Shown here piece after piece: positions 42,905-51,693 of a stretch of 64,000 nucleotides of DNA. The translations under genes were made by a program, and so were the position numbers. The notes beneath the pieces are model-generated. The model ran no database searches and was not told the DNA's origin. It saw nothing but the letters and a program-made list of their open reading frames with translations. This DNA is from Terriglobales bacterium (GTDB lineage: Bacteria; Acidobacteriota; Terriglobia; Terriglobales; Acidobacteriaceae), in contig DATMPC010000085.1 in assembly GCA_035567895.1 (NCBI GenBank), positions 164,562-228,561 on the forward strand. The letters are read 5' to 3'. Each line of letters begins with the position of its first letter. Positions within the stretch are counted from its first letter, which is position 1.

Positions 42905-44152
42905 TTGGGCGCAAAGGTGTTGCGCGCTGTTTATCGCCTTATTGTCCCTGGGGGATTAGTGTTGCTGGTCTCTGCCCTCGCAATGGAGTCGCGGATGCCG
43001 CAGGGAATGGCGGCCTCCTTTTGGCATTATTACCCCTACATCATTTTCGGCGTTGGCCTGCTGCTCAGCGCGGTGTTCAATTGCAGCCGATTATTTTTTG
43101 CTCTACTGGTTGTCGCCTTATCGGATCGCGCTCTGTTGTGGCTGGTGCCACGTCTTTCGTCCGCAGGAATATACCAAACAATTTTCGACGCGATCGCGCT
43201 GTTGCTTCCGCTGAACTTGCTCGCCTTCTCGTTCATGCGCGATCGTGGAATCATCTCGTCCCCCGGCCGGCGCAGAGTCGCATTCATCGCAGCACAAGTC
43301 GTTTTTGTTGGACTGATCGTTCTGATTCATCCCTTGCAGGTGCGAGCCGCCGGTTTGATGCAAGGAGAAATCATTCCCAAGGGTTATTCGGAGTGGAGTC
43401 ATCTCTCACAACCGGCACTGCTTGCCTTCATACTGGCGGGCATCGTGATGCTGGTGTATCTGCTCGACCGCCGCAGGCCGGTTGAAAGCGGACTCTTCTG
43501 GGCGCTAGTGACGGCATTCATCGCGCTGAATGCCGGCGGCGCGAGTCATCTCTCGTCGGTTTACTTCGCTAGCGGAGGTCTGATCCTTGGCATCGCGGTG
43601 CTCGAGACTTCATATACGATGGCCTACCACGACGAGCTAACGCAGCTTCCCAGCCGTCGCGCACTCAATCAGGCGTTGCTGAAAGTTGGCGACGCTTACG
43701 CGGTGGCGATGGTCGATGTAGACCATTTTAAGCAATTCAACGATACATACGGGCACGAGACAGGTGACCAGGTGCTACAAATGATCGCCTCGCGCCTGGC
43801 GGATGTTACCGGCGGCGGCAAGGCATTCCGCTACGGCGGAGAAGAGTTTGCTGTGATCTTCGCCAACAAGTCAGTCGACGAGGCGTACTTGAGTCTCGAA
43901 ACTCTGCGAAAGAAAATCGAGGCGACGCCGTTCAAGGTTCGCGATGCCGAGAGGCGTGAACGACGCAAGAAAGCGAAAAAGAGGCAAGTGCCACGTCTTC
44001 ACGCCAAAAAGCGCGTGAGGGTGACCGTAAGTATCGGAGCCGCATCGTCCGATGGCGAGGGGCGTCCGGCCGACGAAGTACTACAGGCAGCCGACAAGGC
44101 CCTTTATCGCGCGAAAAACAGCGGACGCAACTGCACTGTGGTCAGCGGCTAG
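42905..44152 (+). CDS. Membrane-bound GGDEF diguanylate cyclase
   Basis: 415 residues from a TTG at 42905, with AGGAGG 4 nt upstream deciding the start. The N-terminal half has six to seven transmembrane helices without a recognised sensor name. The GGDEF domain starts at HDELTQLPSRRALNQALL, has substrate/metal residues VDVDHFKQFNDTYGHETGD and the catalytic GGEEF at residues 311-315. A strongly basic insert (ERRERRKKAKKRQ) precedes the last strands. The RxxD inhibitory site is absent. It makes c-di-GMP from two GTP at the membrane; the stand-alone PilZ-like protein at 38546 is a possible effector. Confidence 0.92.
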   Translation: MGAKVLRAVYRLIVPGGLVLLVSALAMESRMPQGMAASFWHYYPYIIFGVGLLLSAVFNCSRLFFALLVVALSDRALLWLVPRLSSAGIYQTIFDAIALLLPLNLLAFSFMRDRGIISSPGRRRVAFIAAQVVFVGLIVLIHPLQVRAAGLMQGEIIPKGYSEWSHLSQPALLAFILAGIVMLVYLLDRRRPVESGLFWALVTAFIALNAGGASHLSSVYFASGGLILGIAVLETSYTMAYHDELTQLPSRRALNQALLKVGDAYAVAMVDVDHFKQFNDTYGHETGDQVLQMIASRLADVTGGGKAFRYGGEEFAVIFANKSVDEAYLSLETLRKKIEATPFKVRDAERRERRKKAKKRQVPRLHAKKRVRVTVSIGAASSDGEGRPADEVLQAADKALYRAKNSGRNCTVVSG

Positions 44153-44808
44153 CTCGCCGTCCTGCCCGCAGATGTGCCTAACGAGCAGCCGCAGCTCGGG
44201 CGCCTGCCGGTTCCGACGCGCCAGAGAAAGCTCCATAGGTCGCGCCAGCGGCTGCCGCTCCCAAAATGGGAGCAACCCAGAATAGTGGCCCGGAATATCC
44301 CCCCACCCGAATTTCCAGACGCCTTAAAATGCCCCTAATCGCAAAATTTACATTTCGCGAAGAGACACGACGTTCATAGGCTCCTGAATAAATAGAAGAT
44401 ACGGCGCAGTTTCCTGCTCGGTGAGAGGAAACACATCAAGACAGGAGCATTTTCGAAAATCCGGGCAGGAGACTTGGGGCGGTGAAGCGTCAGTTTTGGG
44501 GCACTTTCAAGGCCGACGAAGCACAGAACTGGGGCGGTGGATCGACCTTTTGAGGCACCGCAAGGCGAATCCGGGTGATTCAAGCAGCGTTGCTTCGCGA
44601 AAAAGATCTTGGACTTTCTGTAGAGTTGATCATTGCCAGGACTGCGATTGACTGCGGTTAGTGGAACGAACTAGGCTGGCGTCAGCGCGAGGGGCGCATC
44701 CAGTCCGCGGAAAGGGCAGTGCCCACCCACTTAAATACAACTGAAGGTACGAACCTTCTTTCAGCCTGACTCGTGCGGACTCCAGGCATGCGATGAAAGG
44801 AGATTCGT
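44153..44808. other. Gap with an aquaporin remnant
   Basis: 656 bp with no intact gene. The first 150 bp hold, on the minus strand, a fragment that reads like the end of an aquaporin. The remainder (44310-44800) shows no repeat or coding signal apart from the AAAGGAG ribosome-binding site of the ankyrin gene. Confidence 0.5.
44178..44300 (-). pseudogene. Aquaporin (MIP family) C-terminal remnant
   Basis: The minus strand reads GGYSGPLFWVAPILGAAAAG followed by ATYGAFSG and a stop at 44178-44180. LFWVAPILGAA is the hallmark of the last helix of bacterial aquaporin Z-type channels. Upstream of about 44300 the frame has no aquaporin-like sequence and no start, so only the tail survives. It supports an old deletion beside the GGDEF gene. 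Short match, moderate certainty. Confidence 0.4.
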
Positions 44809-46137
44809 ATGTTTCCCAATCCGCAAGCGGCGCTTCCTCTTCCCTCGCGACCCAATCTTGAACAATATAAGAAGCTCGCCAAAGAACTCGTAAAAGTCTG
44901 CAAGACCGGAAATTCTGCTGCTCTGCACGAGTGGGTGTCGGAGTGGATCGGCCATCTTGTCCGCCTGAGCCGCCTGGAAATCACTCCAGGCCTTCCCGTG
45001 GAAAATCGAAGCTGGATCGAACAAGTGTCGGAATTCGCCACGCGGAAGCTGCTTTCGGAGGAGCGCAAGTGCGCCCTGACCGATGCGCAGTTTGTGATTG
45101 CCCGTTCGCACGGATTTATGAGTTGGCCCAAACTGGCCAAACATATCGAGCAACTCGCGGGCAAGAACTCGTCGGTCGCGCAATTCGAGGCGGCCGCGGA
45201 CGCAATCGTCTGCGGCGACGTGCAGACGCTCAGGCGACTGCTCCGCGAAAATCCCAAGTTGGTACTAGAGCGCTCCACACGCGAACATCGCGCCACCCTT
45301 CTCCATTACACATCGGCAAACGGTGTCGAGGGATACCGGCAGAAGACGCCGAAGAACATCGTGGAGATCGCGGAGCATCTGCTGAAGTCTGGAGCGGAAG
45401 TGGACGCTGAGGCGGACGTTTACCGCGGCGGATGCACGACGTTGGGCCTGGCGGCCACAAGTGTCCATCCTGAAGTCGCTCGCGTGCAGGAACCGCTATT
45501 GCAGATCCTGCTGGACTACGGCGCAGTGATCGACAAACCCAATCTCGCGGGTAACGCGCAGTCGGCGCTGATTGCCTGCTTCGCGAATGGACGGCCGCGA
45601 GCGGCAGAATTTCTCGCTGCACGCGGCGCACAACTCGACCTGGAAAGTGCCGCAGGTCTCGGACGAATCGATCTGGTGGAGACCCTCTTCCATTCCGATG
45701 GCAGTCTCAAGGCGCCGGCAACGAAAAAGCAGTTGCAGAAAGGCTTTCTATGGGGCTGCATGTACGGCCGCGAAAGCGTCGTTGCCTTTCTACTGGAGCA
45801 TCGCGCGGACCTGCAGGACCGCGCTGACAGCGGCGCAACCGCACTGCATTGGGCGGCCGGCGGCGGACACCTCAGCATCGTTAGACTACTTCTCCATCGT
45901 GGGGCTCCGCTGGAGGAGATCAATGCATGGGGTGGGACCGTGCTCGAACACGCTGGCTACGGGTTCGAGCACGGCGCGCCTGAGGCTGACTTCGTTCCAG
46001 TTTTTGACGCACTCCTCGCCGCTGGGGCAGCCATCCGAGGTCGCTGGCTGGCATGGATCAAGCGAGTAAGGAACCGTTCAGTCGAGGAGAAAGCGCGTGT
46101 TGCAGAGGTATTTCGTCGTTACGGAGCAACAGCATGA
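44809..46137 (+). CDS. Ankyrin-repeat protein
   Basis: 442 residues with AAAGGAG 6 nt before the ATG. Residues 1-120 are helical (NLEQYKKLAKELVKVCKTGN; FVIARSHGFMSWPKLAKHIE), a region often found fused to ankyrin units in Acidobacteria. From about 125 on, ankyrin repeats are visible (TLLHYTSANGVEG, TTLGLAATSVHPE, SALIACFANGRPRAAEFLAA, TALHWAAGGGHLSIVRLLLH, RGAPLEEINAWGGTVLEHA). No signal peptide, so it is probably a cytoplasmic protein-binding scaffold. No partner is evident nearby. Confidence 0.88.
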   Translation: MFPNPQAALPLPSRPNLEQYKKLAKELVKVCKTGNSAALHEWVSEWIGHLVRLSRLEITPGLPVENRSWIEQVSEFATRKLLSEERKCALTDAQFVIARSHGFMSWPKLAKHIEQLAGKNSSVAQFEAAADAIVCGDVQTLRRLLRENPKLVLERSTREHRATLLHYTSANGVEGYRQKTPKNIVEIAEHLLKSGAEVDAEADVYRGGCTTLGLAATSVHPEVARVQEPLLQILLDYGAVIDKPNLAGNAQSALIACFANGRPRAAEFLAARGAQLDLESAAGLGRIDLVETLFHSDGSLKAPATKKQLQKGFLWGCMYGRESVVAFLLEHRADLQDRADSGATALHWAAGGGHLSIVRLLLHRGAPLEEINAWGGTVLEHAGYGFEHGAPEADFVPVFDALLAAGAAIRGRWLAWIKRVRNRSVEEKARVAEVFRRYGATA

Positions 46138-46204
46138 CCAAGCCACGCCGCTGAGCGAACAAGTTGAACAAAACCTGAGCAAGAGTTGGCAGGCTTTCCG
46201 ACGT

Positions 46205-46453
46205 CTACCGTGCTGCCGAAGATCTCGTGAAGTCCGGCTTCGGAGGTGAACAGGCAGCTTTAAACCACCGGCTGATGTAGATCTGGGCGTGGGCTTCTCC
46301 GCAGAAATGGCGCGCTCCGTCGCCGTTCGCAGCTTCGGTGTTCCATTGAAGAACCGTGAGGTTCGCGTTTCCGCACTGAATCACAAACCAATGAATAGGA
46401 TGGCTGGTCTCTGTCCCACAGATCTCACATCTGAATTCCTGCAGCGCTGTCAT
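46205..46453 (-). CDS. Small zinc-site protein of unknown function
   Basis: 82 residues with GAGGAA before the ATG. Cys9-x2-Cys12 (RCEICGTE) and a later FCGEAHAQIYISRWF supply a probable metal site; in related small acidobacterial proteins the second half usually reads as C-x-x-x-C-x8-SRWM, so here a His (position 55) replaces one Cys. HPIHWFVIQC is also conserved in that group. Function unknown; convergent with the ankyrin gene. Confidence 0.65.
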   Translation of the reverse strand: MTALQEFRCEICGTETSHPIHWFVIQCGNANLTVLQWNTEAANGDGARHFCGEAHAQIYISRWFKAACSPPKPDFTRSSAAR

Positions 46454-46917
46454 AGGTTCCTCATACCAGAGATAAGGCTCGCTTTTCGCTCGCCGAAAAG
46501 AAGCTTCATTGTAACGCGCCCCACGTGCGATTCGATCTGGTTAAGGGCCACAGCCTGATTGGCCGCTTAATTCCCAATATGACCAGGAAATGCGAGGAGC
46601 CCTTGGGAAGGCCTGCGCTCCTCAGGGTGGATTCGATACCGGCACTAGCGGGACAAAACGGACAACCTAACCAAAAAGGGAATTAGCCCGTTCCGTATTG
46701 ACATACTTTCAGTTTTGTTTTTACATTAATTCCGCCAGGTCGCATTCTGCGTCTGGTAGTCCCATTCCTATTTCCCAACTCAGCACAGCTGAGTGAGCGT
46801 TGAGTCTTCGACACTGCGAATGTTTCACAGGCCGCTGTAAGAGTGTGGAATGGCCGCCTTTATTTGAAGTGCCGACTTCCGTTGACGACCACACGACCGC
46901 AGAAGGAGAAGTCTTCT
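46454..46917. other. Upstream region of the secreted protein gene
   Basis: About 460 bp with no gene. It holds a sigma70-type promoter candidate (46698-46727), then a leader of about 180 nt with a small hairpin CTCAGC-ACA-GCTGAG at about 46780-46794, and a strong AGGAGAA ribosome-binding site before 46918. Confidence 0.5.
46698..46727 (+). promoter_or_regulatory. Sigma70-like promoter candidate
   Basis: TTGACA at 46698-46703, 18-bp T-rich spacer, TACATT at 46722-46727. Position fits the secreted-protein gene starting at 46918, with a long untranslated leader. Confidence 0.45.
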
Positions 46918-47676
46918 ATGAAGAGAGCTGCGATTCTGACGCTGACATGTTTCTGCTGCGTCGCGTCTGCCAAGTACACGTTCAGCGAGGACCATTCACG
47001 CAAAATTCGCGTCATTCCGTTTGTATTCGATCCCGCAGGCACACACCTTGTAGCTGCGAAGTGGCTGCCAGGCATCGGATGCCCAACCTCCGCGGGAGTT
47101 TCAACTACCGGTGGCAATAAGCCCGACAGCACCTACACGGATCCCGCGTGCGCGACCGGCGACGATCGGGACAAGAAAGTCGAGGGCTTGTTGTTGGCGA
47201 AGACCGGTCCCACGCCGAACGTTGCCGCCGGTGGTGCGGTGATTACCGGGGTGGAACGCATAACACTCACAGAAATCGGTTATGACATCCGAAAGCCCGT
47301 CGATTTCAGCGATACTCGAGGATCCCATTGCGGCGCCGGCGCGCCCCGATTCAACGTAACTACGCAGGACAATGTGACGCACTTTATCGGGTGCGCCTCT
47401 CCTCCCCCGGTGCACCAGAAAGTAGGGAATGGATGGCTCAGGCTGCGCTGGGATCCAGCCACGGCGTTTCCCCCGATCGCTCCTGGTGCGCAGGTGAAGA
47501 GCATTAGCATCATTTTTGACGAAGGTCAGGACGCCGGTCCGGACAACTTCGGACTCGCCGTTCTCGACAACATCGACATCAATGGCACCTTGGTAGGCAG
47601 AGGCCAGAACGGAAATGGGAGAGATGACGACAACGGAAAAGGGAGGGATGACGACAACGGGAAAGACGACGATTAA
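46918..47676 (+). CDS. Secreted protein with Asp-rich C-terminal repeats
   Basis: 252 residues from the ATG at 46918 with AGGAGAA upstream. A short signal-type N-terminus (KRAAILTLTCFCCVASA) is followed by a beta-rich domain with four cysteines (GIGCPTSAGVS, YTDPACATGD, GSHCGAGAPRF, HFIGCASPPP) that could form two disulfides. The tail NGNGRDDDNGKGRDDDNGKD is a tandem Asp/Gly/Asn repeat that could bind calcium. The DNIDINGTLVG region resembles the C-terminus of beta-sandwich (jelly-roll) domains. Not assigned to a family. Confidence 0.75.
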   Translation: MKRAAILTLTCFCCVASAKYTFSEDHSRKIRVIPFVFDPAGTHLVAAKWLPGIGCPTSAGVSTTGGNKPDSTYTDPACATGDDRDKKVEGLLLAKTGPTPNVAAGGAVITGVERITLTEIGYDIRKPVDFSDTRGSHCGAGAPRFNVTTQDNVTHFIGCASPPPVHQKVGNGWLRLRWDPATAFPPIAPGAQVKSISIIFDEGQDAGPDNFGLAVLDNIDINGTLVGRGQNGNGRDDDNGKGRDDDNGKDDD

Positions 47677-47828
47677 GAGCGCGATCCGGGAAAGCTAAAC
47701 CCGGACCAAGACACCAGCGGAGGACTGCCTGAACTGCGCGACTTGATTTCAGCTTGTAGAGAGAATTGCGTAGTCCAGGCTGCTCCCCGTGTGGCCCAAA
47801 ATGCGCGACCATAACAGTGCTGCTAAGG

Positions 47829-48092
47829 TTATGCGACTTTCTCCTTAGCAGTCCGTAGGCACGCAGTGATTTCGCCGAGAACTTTATTGTAGTCAGCGGT
47901 GGTGGCTCGTTCCACATGAATGCGAGCACCTTTGATTCCCGCTTCTTCCACCAGTCGCTTGAAGTCAAATTGCAGGAAATTTTCTACTTGCTGCCGCGTC
48001 AGGAATGCGATGGGAACATTCGCGGACTGGCCTGTCGAGGTTTCGATCTTCACAAAATAAGGATACTCAGGCTGTTGCACTTCCACATTCAT
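47829..48092 (-). CDS. Small hypothetical protein
   Basis: 87 residues from the ATG at 48092, which has GGAGG 8 nt upstream (ATG 48107 in the same frame is less likely). Mixed alpha/beta composition (EYPYFVKIETSTGQSANVPI; FLTRQQVENFLQFDFKRLVE) with no recognised motif and no signal peptide. Confidence 0.65.
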   Translation of the reverse strand: MNVEVQQPEYPYFVKIETSTGQSANVPIAFLTRQQVENFLQFDFKRLVEEAGIKGARIHVERATTADYNKVLGEITACLRTAKEKVA

Positions 48093-48441
48093 GCAAAACA
48101 CCTCCATTAGAGTGACGAAAGAGTCGCAGCGAATCTTCGCTTCCTAACTGGAAGTGGCGGCAAAGCGAATCTATCACAGTTCGTCACGAGTGAACCTAAG
48201 GGGAAACTCGGGGAGAAACTCGCTGCGGGGAATCAGAGGCAGATTTCCAGGGATTGAAGTTGTCGAGGAGTGTTGACAGCTGTCCATCGTATGCTCGCAT
48301 CCTTTTTAAGAAGTGCCGGTGGAGGGGATCGTGACCCACACACGCTAACAGGATCGTGAGCGAAGCGCAGGAAATGGTGAACCGCGCACTGGACTGAGCG
48401 ACCAGGCAGCGGCCCACCATCACTAACCAAACGCTCCTGGA
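48093..48441. other. Non-coding gap
   Basis: About 350 bp with no supported gene and no clear repeat, apart from a short direct repeat GGGGAAACTCGGGGAGAAACTC-like stretch near 48200. Confidence 0.4.
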
Positions 48442-49389
48442 CTATTTTGGTGCAGCAGGAGCAGCTAGCATCTCGTCTACAAGCTTGTCCTCGACTACGT
48501 TGTACCCGGCCGGAACAGCGAACAGTCCTGGATCAGGGTCATTTGTACTTATCTCGGTCAAACGGCTGGTGAAATCGCCGGCCCACGGATCCGAGTGCTT
48601 TGTCATCACGGTGGTTTTCAGACCCTTCGCGTACCAAGTCTCGCTCACAATCTCGATAGGACGATCGTTATTAATCTCCCCCGCAGGAATAGTTGTTGTC
48701 AGCCGCGTTCCCGTCGCGCGCACTCCGTCAAAATCGCGCTCGCCGAGATTTTCCGATTTGGCATCTTCATTATTCATCCGCTTCCCTTTGGAATAGAAGT
48801 AGACGTTGCGGCGCTGTTCGGGAGCGCCGGCAGCATCTGGTGGCGGTGCGACAGCAATATTCATCACGCCAGGGCCGGCAGCGGCTGTGACGGGACCGGA
48901 AACATGGCGCACTTGAAATTCAGGAGCAAAGGGAAGCTTTCGCGCGATCTTCCTTTCGGGCTCGAGCACATAGCGTACTTTGGCAACAGGATCGCTGATC
49001 GTGATCAGAGTAGGCGCGTCCTGCGCGAGACCAGGAGGCAGCACGATCTCCGCCTCAGTTCGTACGCGTCCGTCTTTGTCGCGCCACATCTTCGAGCTGC
49101 TCTCTTGATGAATCCTGTTGCCGTCGGCAAAGGTGCGTGTTGATTCTGTCCGCATCGTGCCGCTGAACGGAGCGCCCTTTACGACCTCGTCGGTCATGGT
49201 GTCCAGTACTTTGACTCCGGCCACGCCGAAGCCTTGTTCCATGGCGATTCCTGGACCTCCCACTCGAGCAGTAAAAGTTCGTGTGAACGTCTTCGGCGGC
49301 TCACCCCCTTGTTGCGACCAAGCTACCGAGCTAAGCGCGAAGGTTAAAACGATGAATGCAACAACGGTGAAGAGGATTCTTTGTTTCAT
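48442..49389 (-). CDS. Secreted hypothetical protein in the sigma/anti-sigma operon
   Basis: 315 residues with a signal peptide (KQRILFTVVAFIVLTFALSS). The mature part is beta-rich (TRTFADGNRIHQESSSKMWR; GRVRTEAEIVLPP; VRYVLEPERKIARKLPF; TRLTTTIPAGEINNDRPIEI; LKTTVMTKHSDPWAG). This pattern, a stretch about treatment of oxidised or reduced response regulators, is found in acidobacterial proteins encoded next to ECF sigma factors and resembles outer-membrane lipoprotein-sorting (LolA-like) barrels, but the family assignment is uncertain. It is the third gene of an operon after the ECF sigma and membrane anti-sigma genes and may sense envelope state. Confidence 0.75.
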   Translation of the reverse strand: MKQRILFTVVAFIVLTFALSSVAWSQQGGEPPKTFTRTFTARVGGPGIAMEQGFGVAGVKVLDTMTDEVVKGAPFSGTMRTESTRTFADGNRIHQESSSKMWRDKDGRVRTEAEIVLPPGLAQDAPTLITISDPVAKVRYVLEPERKIARKLPFAPEFQVRHVSGPVTAAAGPGVMNIAVAPPPDAAGAPEQRRNVYFYSKGKRMNNEDAKSENLGERDFDGVRATGTRLTTTIPAGEINNDRPIEIVSETWYAKGLKTTVMTKHSDPWAGDFTSRLTEISTNDPDPGLFAVPAGYNVVEDKLVDEMLAAPAAPK

Positions 49390-49434
49390 TGCAGCTCCTT
49401 AATATTGTGGTCACAATCCATTGACTAGCTTCGA

Positions 49435-50076
49435 CTACTTCGTGAATCGAACGGCGCGCGTCAGACCATCTGTTCCGACAATCACTTCGGCGTTCACGAA
49501 ACCATTTCGGGCCAGCGGTCGATACGCTCGTCCCACGCTTGCTGCCGGCATTTCCAGGCGAATCACTTGCATCGGATCGCCACAGCTAAGAGGGTCGCAG
49601 TACAGCAGGCTATCGAATTGGGCGACGGGAAAGTCACTGTTTGCAGCGGTCCGTTGGGTCTCGAGCCTTTGAGGCGGACGACTTTGCTTTCGCGATCGAG
49701 TAACTGTGTCTCTGCGCGGATACGCAACTTGCGTCTGAGGTGACGGAGCGACCGGACGAACATCCACAATCCTGTTCGCAGCCGTCGGCAGCGGTGTCGG
49801 AGGCCGCGGTACTCGCAATCGCCAATAGCCGAGCGCAATCAGCACCACCGCGACCATTGCCGCTGCAGTCGCCGGTACCAGCCACGTCCAGAGAGAGCTC
49901 TTACGCTCTATGCGTTCTTCAAAGCTGGTAAGGACGCGAGCCCGTAGCTGCGAAGAAGGTTCAGCTTCCGCCGCGGACAATCTCAAAGTCGCCTGGGGAT
50001 CCAAAACTTTTGCTGCCGCTTCCTGTACCCCGCGAGTCCGCTCGTTACTTCCTGCTCGCCAATTCGAAGATGTCAT
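49435..50076 (-). CDS. Probable membrane anti-sigma factor
   Basis: 213 residues. A short polar N-terminus (about 1-60, SSQLRARVLTSFEERIERKS) precedes one transmembrane helix (about 63-84, LWTWLVPATAAAMVAVVLIA) and a Pro/Arg-rich periplasmic part. Its ATG overlaps the stop of the ECF sigma gene (ATGA), the classical sigma/anti-sigma arrangement. No HxxxCxxC zinc motif is present, so it is not a ZAS-type protein, and the C-terminal 60 residues (GFVNAEVIVGTDGLTRAVRF) resemble the TonB-like C-terminal domain. Call rests mainly on context. Confidence 0.7.
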   Translation of the reverse strand: MTSSNWRAGSNERTRGVQEAAAKVLDPQATLRLSAAEAEPSSQLRARVLTSFEERIERKSSLWTWLVPATAAAMVAVVLIALGYWRLRVPRPPTPLPTAANRIVDVRPVAPSPQTQVAYPRRDTVTRSRKQSRPPQRLETQRTAANSDFPVAQFDSLLYCDPLSCGDPMQVIRLEMPAASVGRAYRPLARNGFVNAEVIVGTDGLTRAVRFTK

Positions 50077-50717
50077 GGCGCCACCACCTCACTCAACTGC
50101 GGACTCTCTTTTTCTTCGGGGCGAAATCGCTGCTTCAGTTTGTCGGCGAGTAATGCATGAGCGCGATGCAATCGCGAGCGCACCGTTCCTACTGAACAGC
50201 CGATCTGCGCGGCTGTGGCTTCATATGTCATCTCGCATAGCTCGCAGAGCGTTATTACTTCGCGATACTTCAGCGGCAGACTCGTCACTGCTTTCCGCAC
50301 TGCCGCCAGTGTCTCGGCTCGCTCCAGCTTCTCCTGTGCGCTCGCTTCTGCATCAGTGGCGACTTTGTCCAGGTCTTCCGGCTGAGACGTGAACCATCGC
50401 AACTTCCAGCGCAGATGACGCAGCACCAGCTTCCGTGTGATCCCCAGGGCGAAGTTCAAGAGATTCCCCCGCGCTTCATCAAAGTCCTTGGCGCGATTCA
50501 GCAGTGTGAGGAAAGCTTCGTGCACGATGTCCTCAGCCTGCGCCCGCTCGCCGAGCATGTGAAACGCAAAACGATAGAGCGGCCCGGAAAGTTCATCATA
50601 AAGCTGCGCAAATGCCTCTTTATCGCCGCGAACAGCCCGACCCAACAGCGGGTTTTGAATCTCACTTTTGTCCACGGCGCGGTCGATGCTCTGGATCGTA
50701 GAGCGTTTGTTCATCAC
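50073..50717 (-). CDS. ECF-type RNA polymerase sigma factor
   Basis: 214 residues. Region 2 is seen in AFAQLYDELSGPLYRFAFHM followed by GERAQAEDIVHEAFLTLLNR, and region 4 in SLPLKYREVITLCELCEMTY then EATAAQIGCSVGTVRSRLHR. No region 3. The linker contains LRWFTSQPEDLDKVATDAEA. It is translationally coupled to the membrane anti-sigma gene. Target promoters are unknown; autoregulation of the operon is likely. Confidence 0.93.
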   Translation of the reverse strand: MMNKRSTIQSIDRAVDKSEIQNPLLGRAVRGDKEAFAQLYDELSGPLYRFAFHMLGERAQAEDIVHEAFLTLLNRAKDFDEARGNLLNFALGITRKLVLRHLRWKLRWFTSQPEDLDKVATDAEASAQEKLERAETLAAVRKAVTSLPLKYREVITLCELCEMTYEATAAQIGCSVGTVRSRLHRAHALLADKLKQRFRPEEKESPQLSEVVAP

Positions 50718-50921
50718 GTATTCGCTTCTCAGCGAGAGAAAGTTCCAAAAGTTAGACGAAGATGTTGGCCGGTTGTCTTGGAAGCAACATGCTGCAGGTC
50801 AACGTTGAGGACTCCCGGCAATGCCAGGTGGTAGAATCGGGCCCCATAATCCGGGACCCAGCCATGCACAAGGACTCGGCTGCCTGATAGGCCGACAAAC
50901 GCGCCAAGGGGGAGCGTAGGA

Positions 50922-51443
50922 ATGACACTGGAAGAATGTCTAAACTCCGCAAACGAAGCCAAAGCTTTGATGGAGTATGCAAAAAAAGAGTTCAACGACG
51001 AGAACATCGTTTTTCTGGAGTTTGTGAGGAAGGTGAATCCTTCGCTCGGTTTCTGCCCACCCGGCGTGATCGGCTTGAGCAGCAATGTTGACGAACGGCA
51101 TGCGGAAAATAAGTGGGGAATTGAACTTATCCGGTTCCTCTACGACCATTTCATCAAGAATGCGGCGACACTTGGAGGTTTCGCAGGAGGGCGAGACATC
51201 AACCTTTCTGGGTCCGTGTTCGAGTCTGTCAAGAGCGCTTACCAGGATGTAATCAGCCATGCAGACAGTAAGCAGGGGGTTGATGCCTTGAAGAGGCGAA
51301 AGGTATTCGATGCGGCTTACCGCGAGATCTACGGGCTAGTGCAAAGGGATACGTATGCAAGATTCGGAAGGGAACAAGGCAAGGAAGTCTTGGAAAAGAA
51401 GTACAGCGCCAATGTTCCGTTCCCACGGCTCCCGCAGGCCTAG
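50922..51443 (+). CDS. Stand-alone RGS-like domain protein
   Basis: 173 residues with GGAG 7 nt before the ATG. The whole sequence can be aligned by eye with the RGS (regulator of G-protein signalling, PF00615) fold. LEECLNSANEAKALMEYAKK followed by EFNDENIVFLEF matches the RGS core ...FLxSExSEENIxFW...; IRFLYDHFIKNAA and INLSGSVFESV match the IYxxFI...xNL segment; VFDAAYREIYGLVQRDTYAR plus F matches FDxAQxxIxxLMxxDSYxRF. Loops are longer than in vertebrate RGS proteins. RGS domains accelerate GTP hydrolysis by heterotrimeric G-alpha in eukaryotes, which bacteria lack, so the partner here is unknown. There is no signal peptide or extra domain. Neighbours are the ECF sigma operon and a VOC gene, neither obviously linked. 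Fold call is inference from motif spacing. Confidence 0.7.
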   Translation: MTLEECLNSANEAKALMEYAKKEFNDENIVFLEFVRKVNPSLGFCPPGVIGLSSNVDERHAENKWGIELIRFLYDHFIKNAATLGGFAGGRDINLSGSVFESVKSAYQDVISHADSKQGVDALKRRKVFDAAYREIYGLVQRDTYARFGREQGKEVLEKKYSANVPFPRLPQA

Positions 51444-51524
51444 CTGTCACCTAGCTTGACACGGGTGTATGGAGCCACTGAATCTGCTCGACGACAACGA
51501 GTGACACCGACAATTTGCGCACAA

Positions 51525-51587
51525 GACGACAACGGGCACTCGCAATGAGTGCTCGCACAAATTCTGCCCGTGCCGGTCGTCACATCT
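51525..51587 (+). terminator. Branched hairpin after the RGS-like gene
   Basis: GACGAC (51525-51530) pairs with GTCGTC (51576-51581). Inside, GGGCA (51534-51538) can pair with TGCCC (51565-51569) and, as an alternative overlapping fold, GCACTC (51536-51541) with GAGTGC (51547-51552). The outer arm is followed by ACATCTTTT. It may terminate the RGS-like transcript about 80 bp after the stop. Confidence 0.4.
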
Positions 51588-51693
51588 TTTCGAGGGCATT
51601 ATGTTAGCGACCGAGTCGCATCGCGGCAGCTTAACTTCTTAGCTAAAGGGAGAGCAGGTGAGCGAGGCGGAAAGTCAACCTCGTAGCGCTGCT

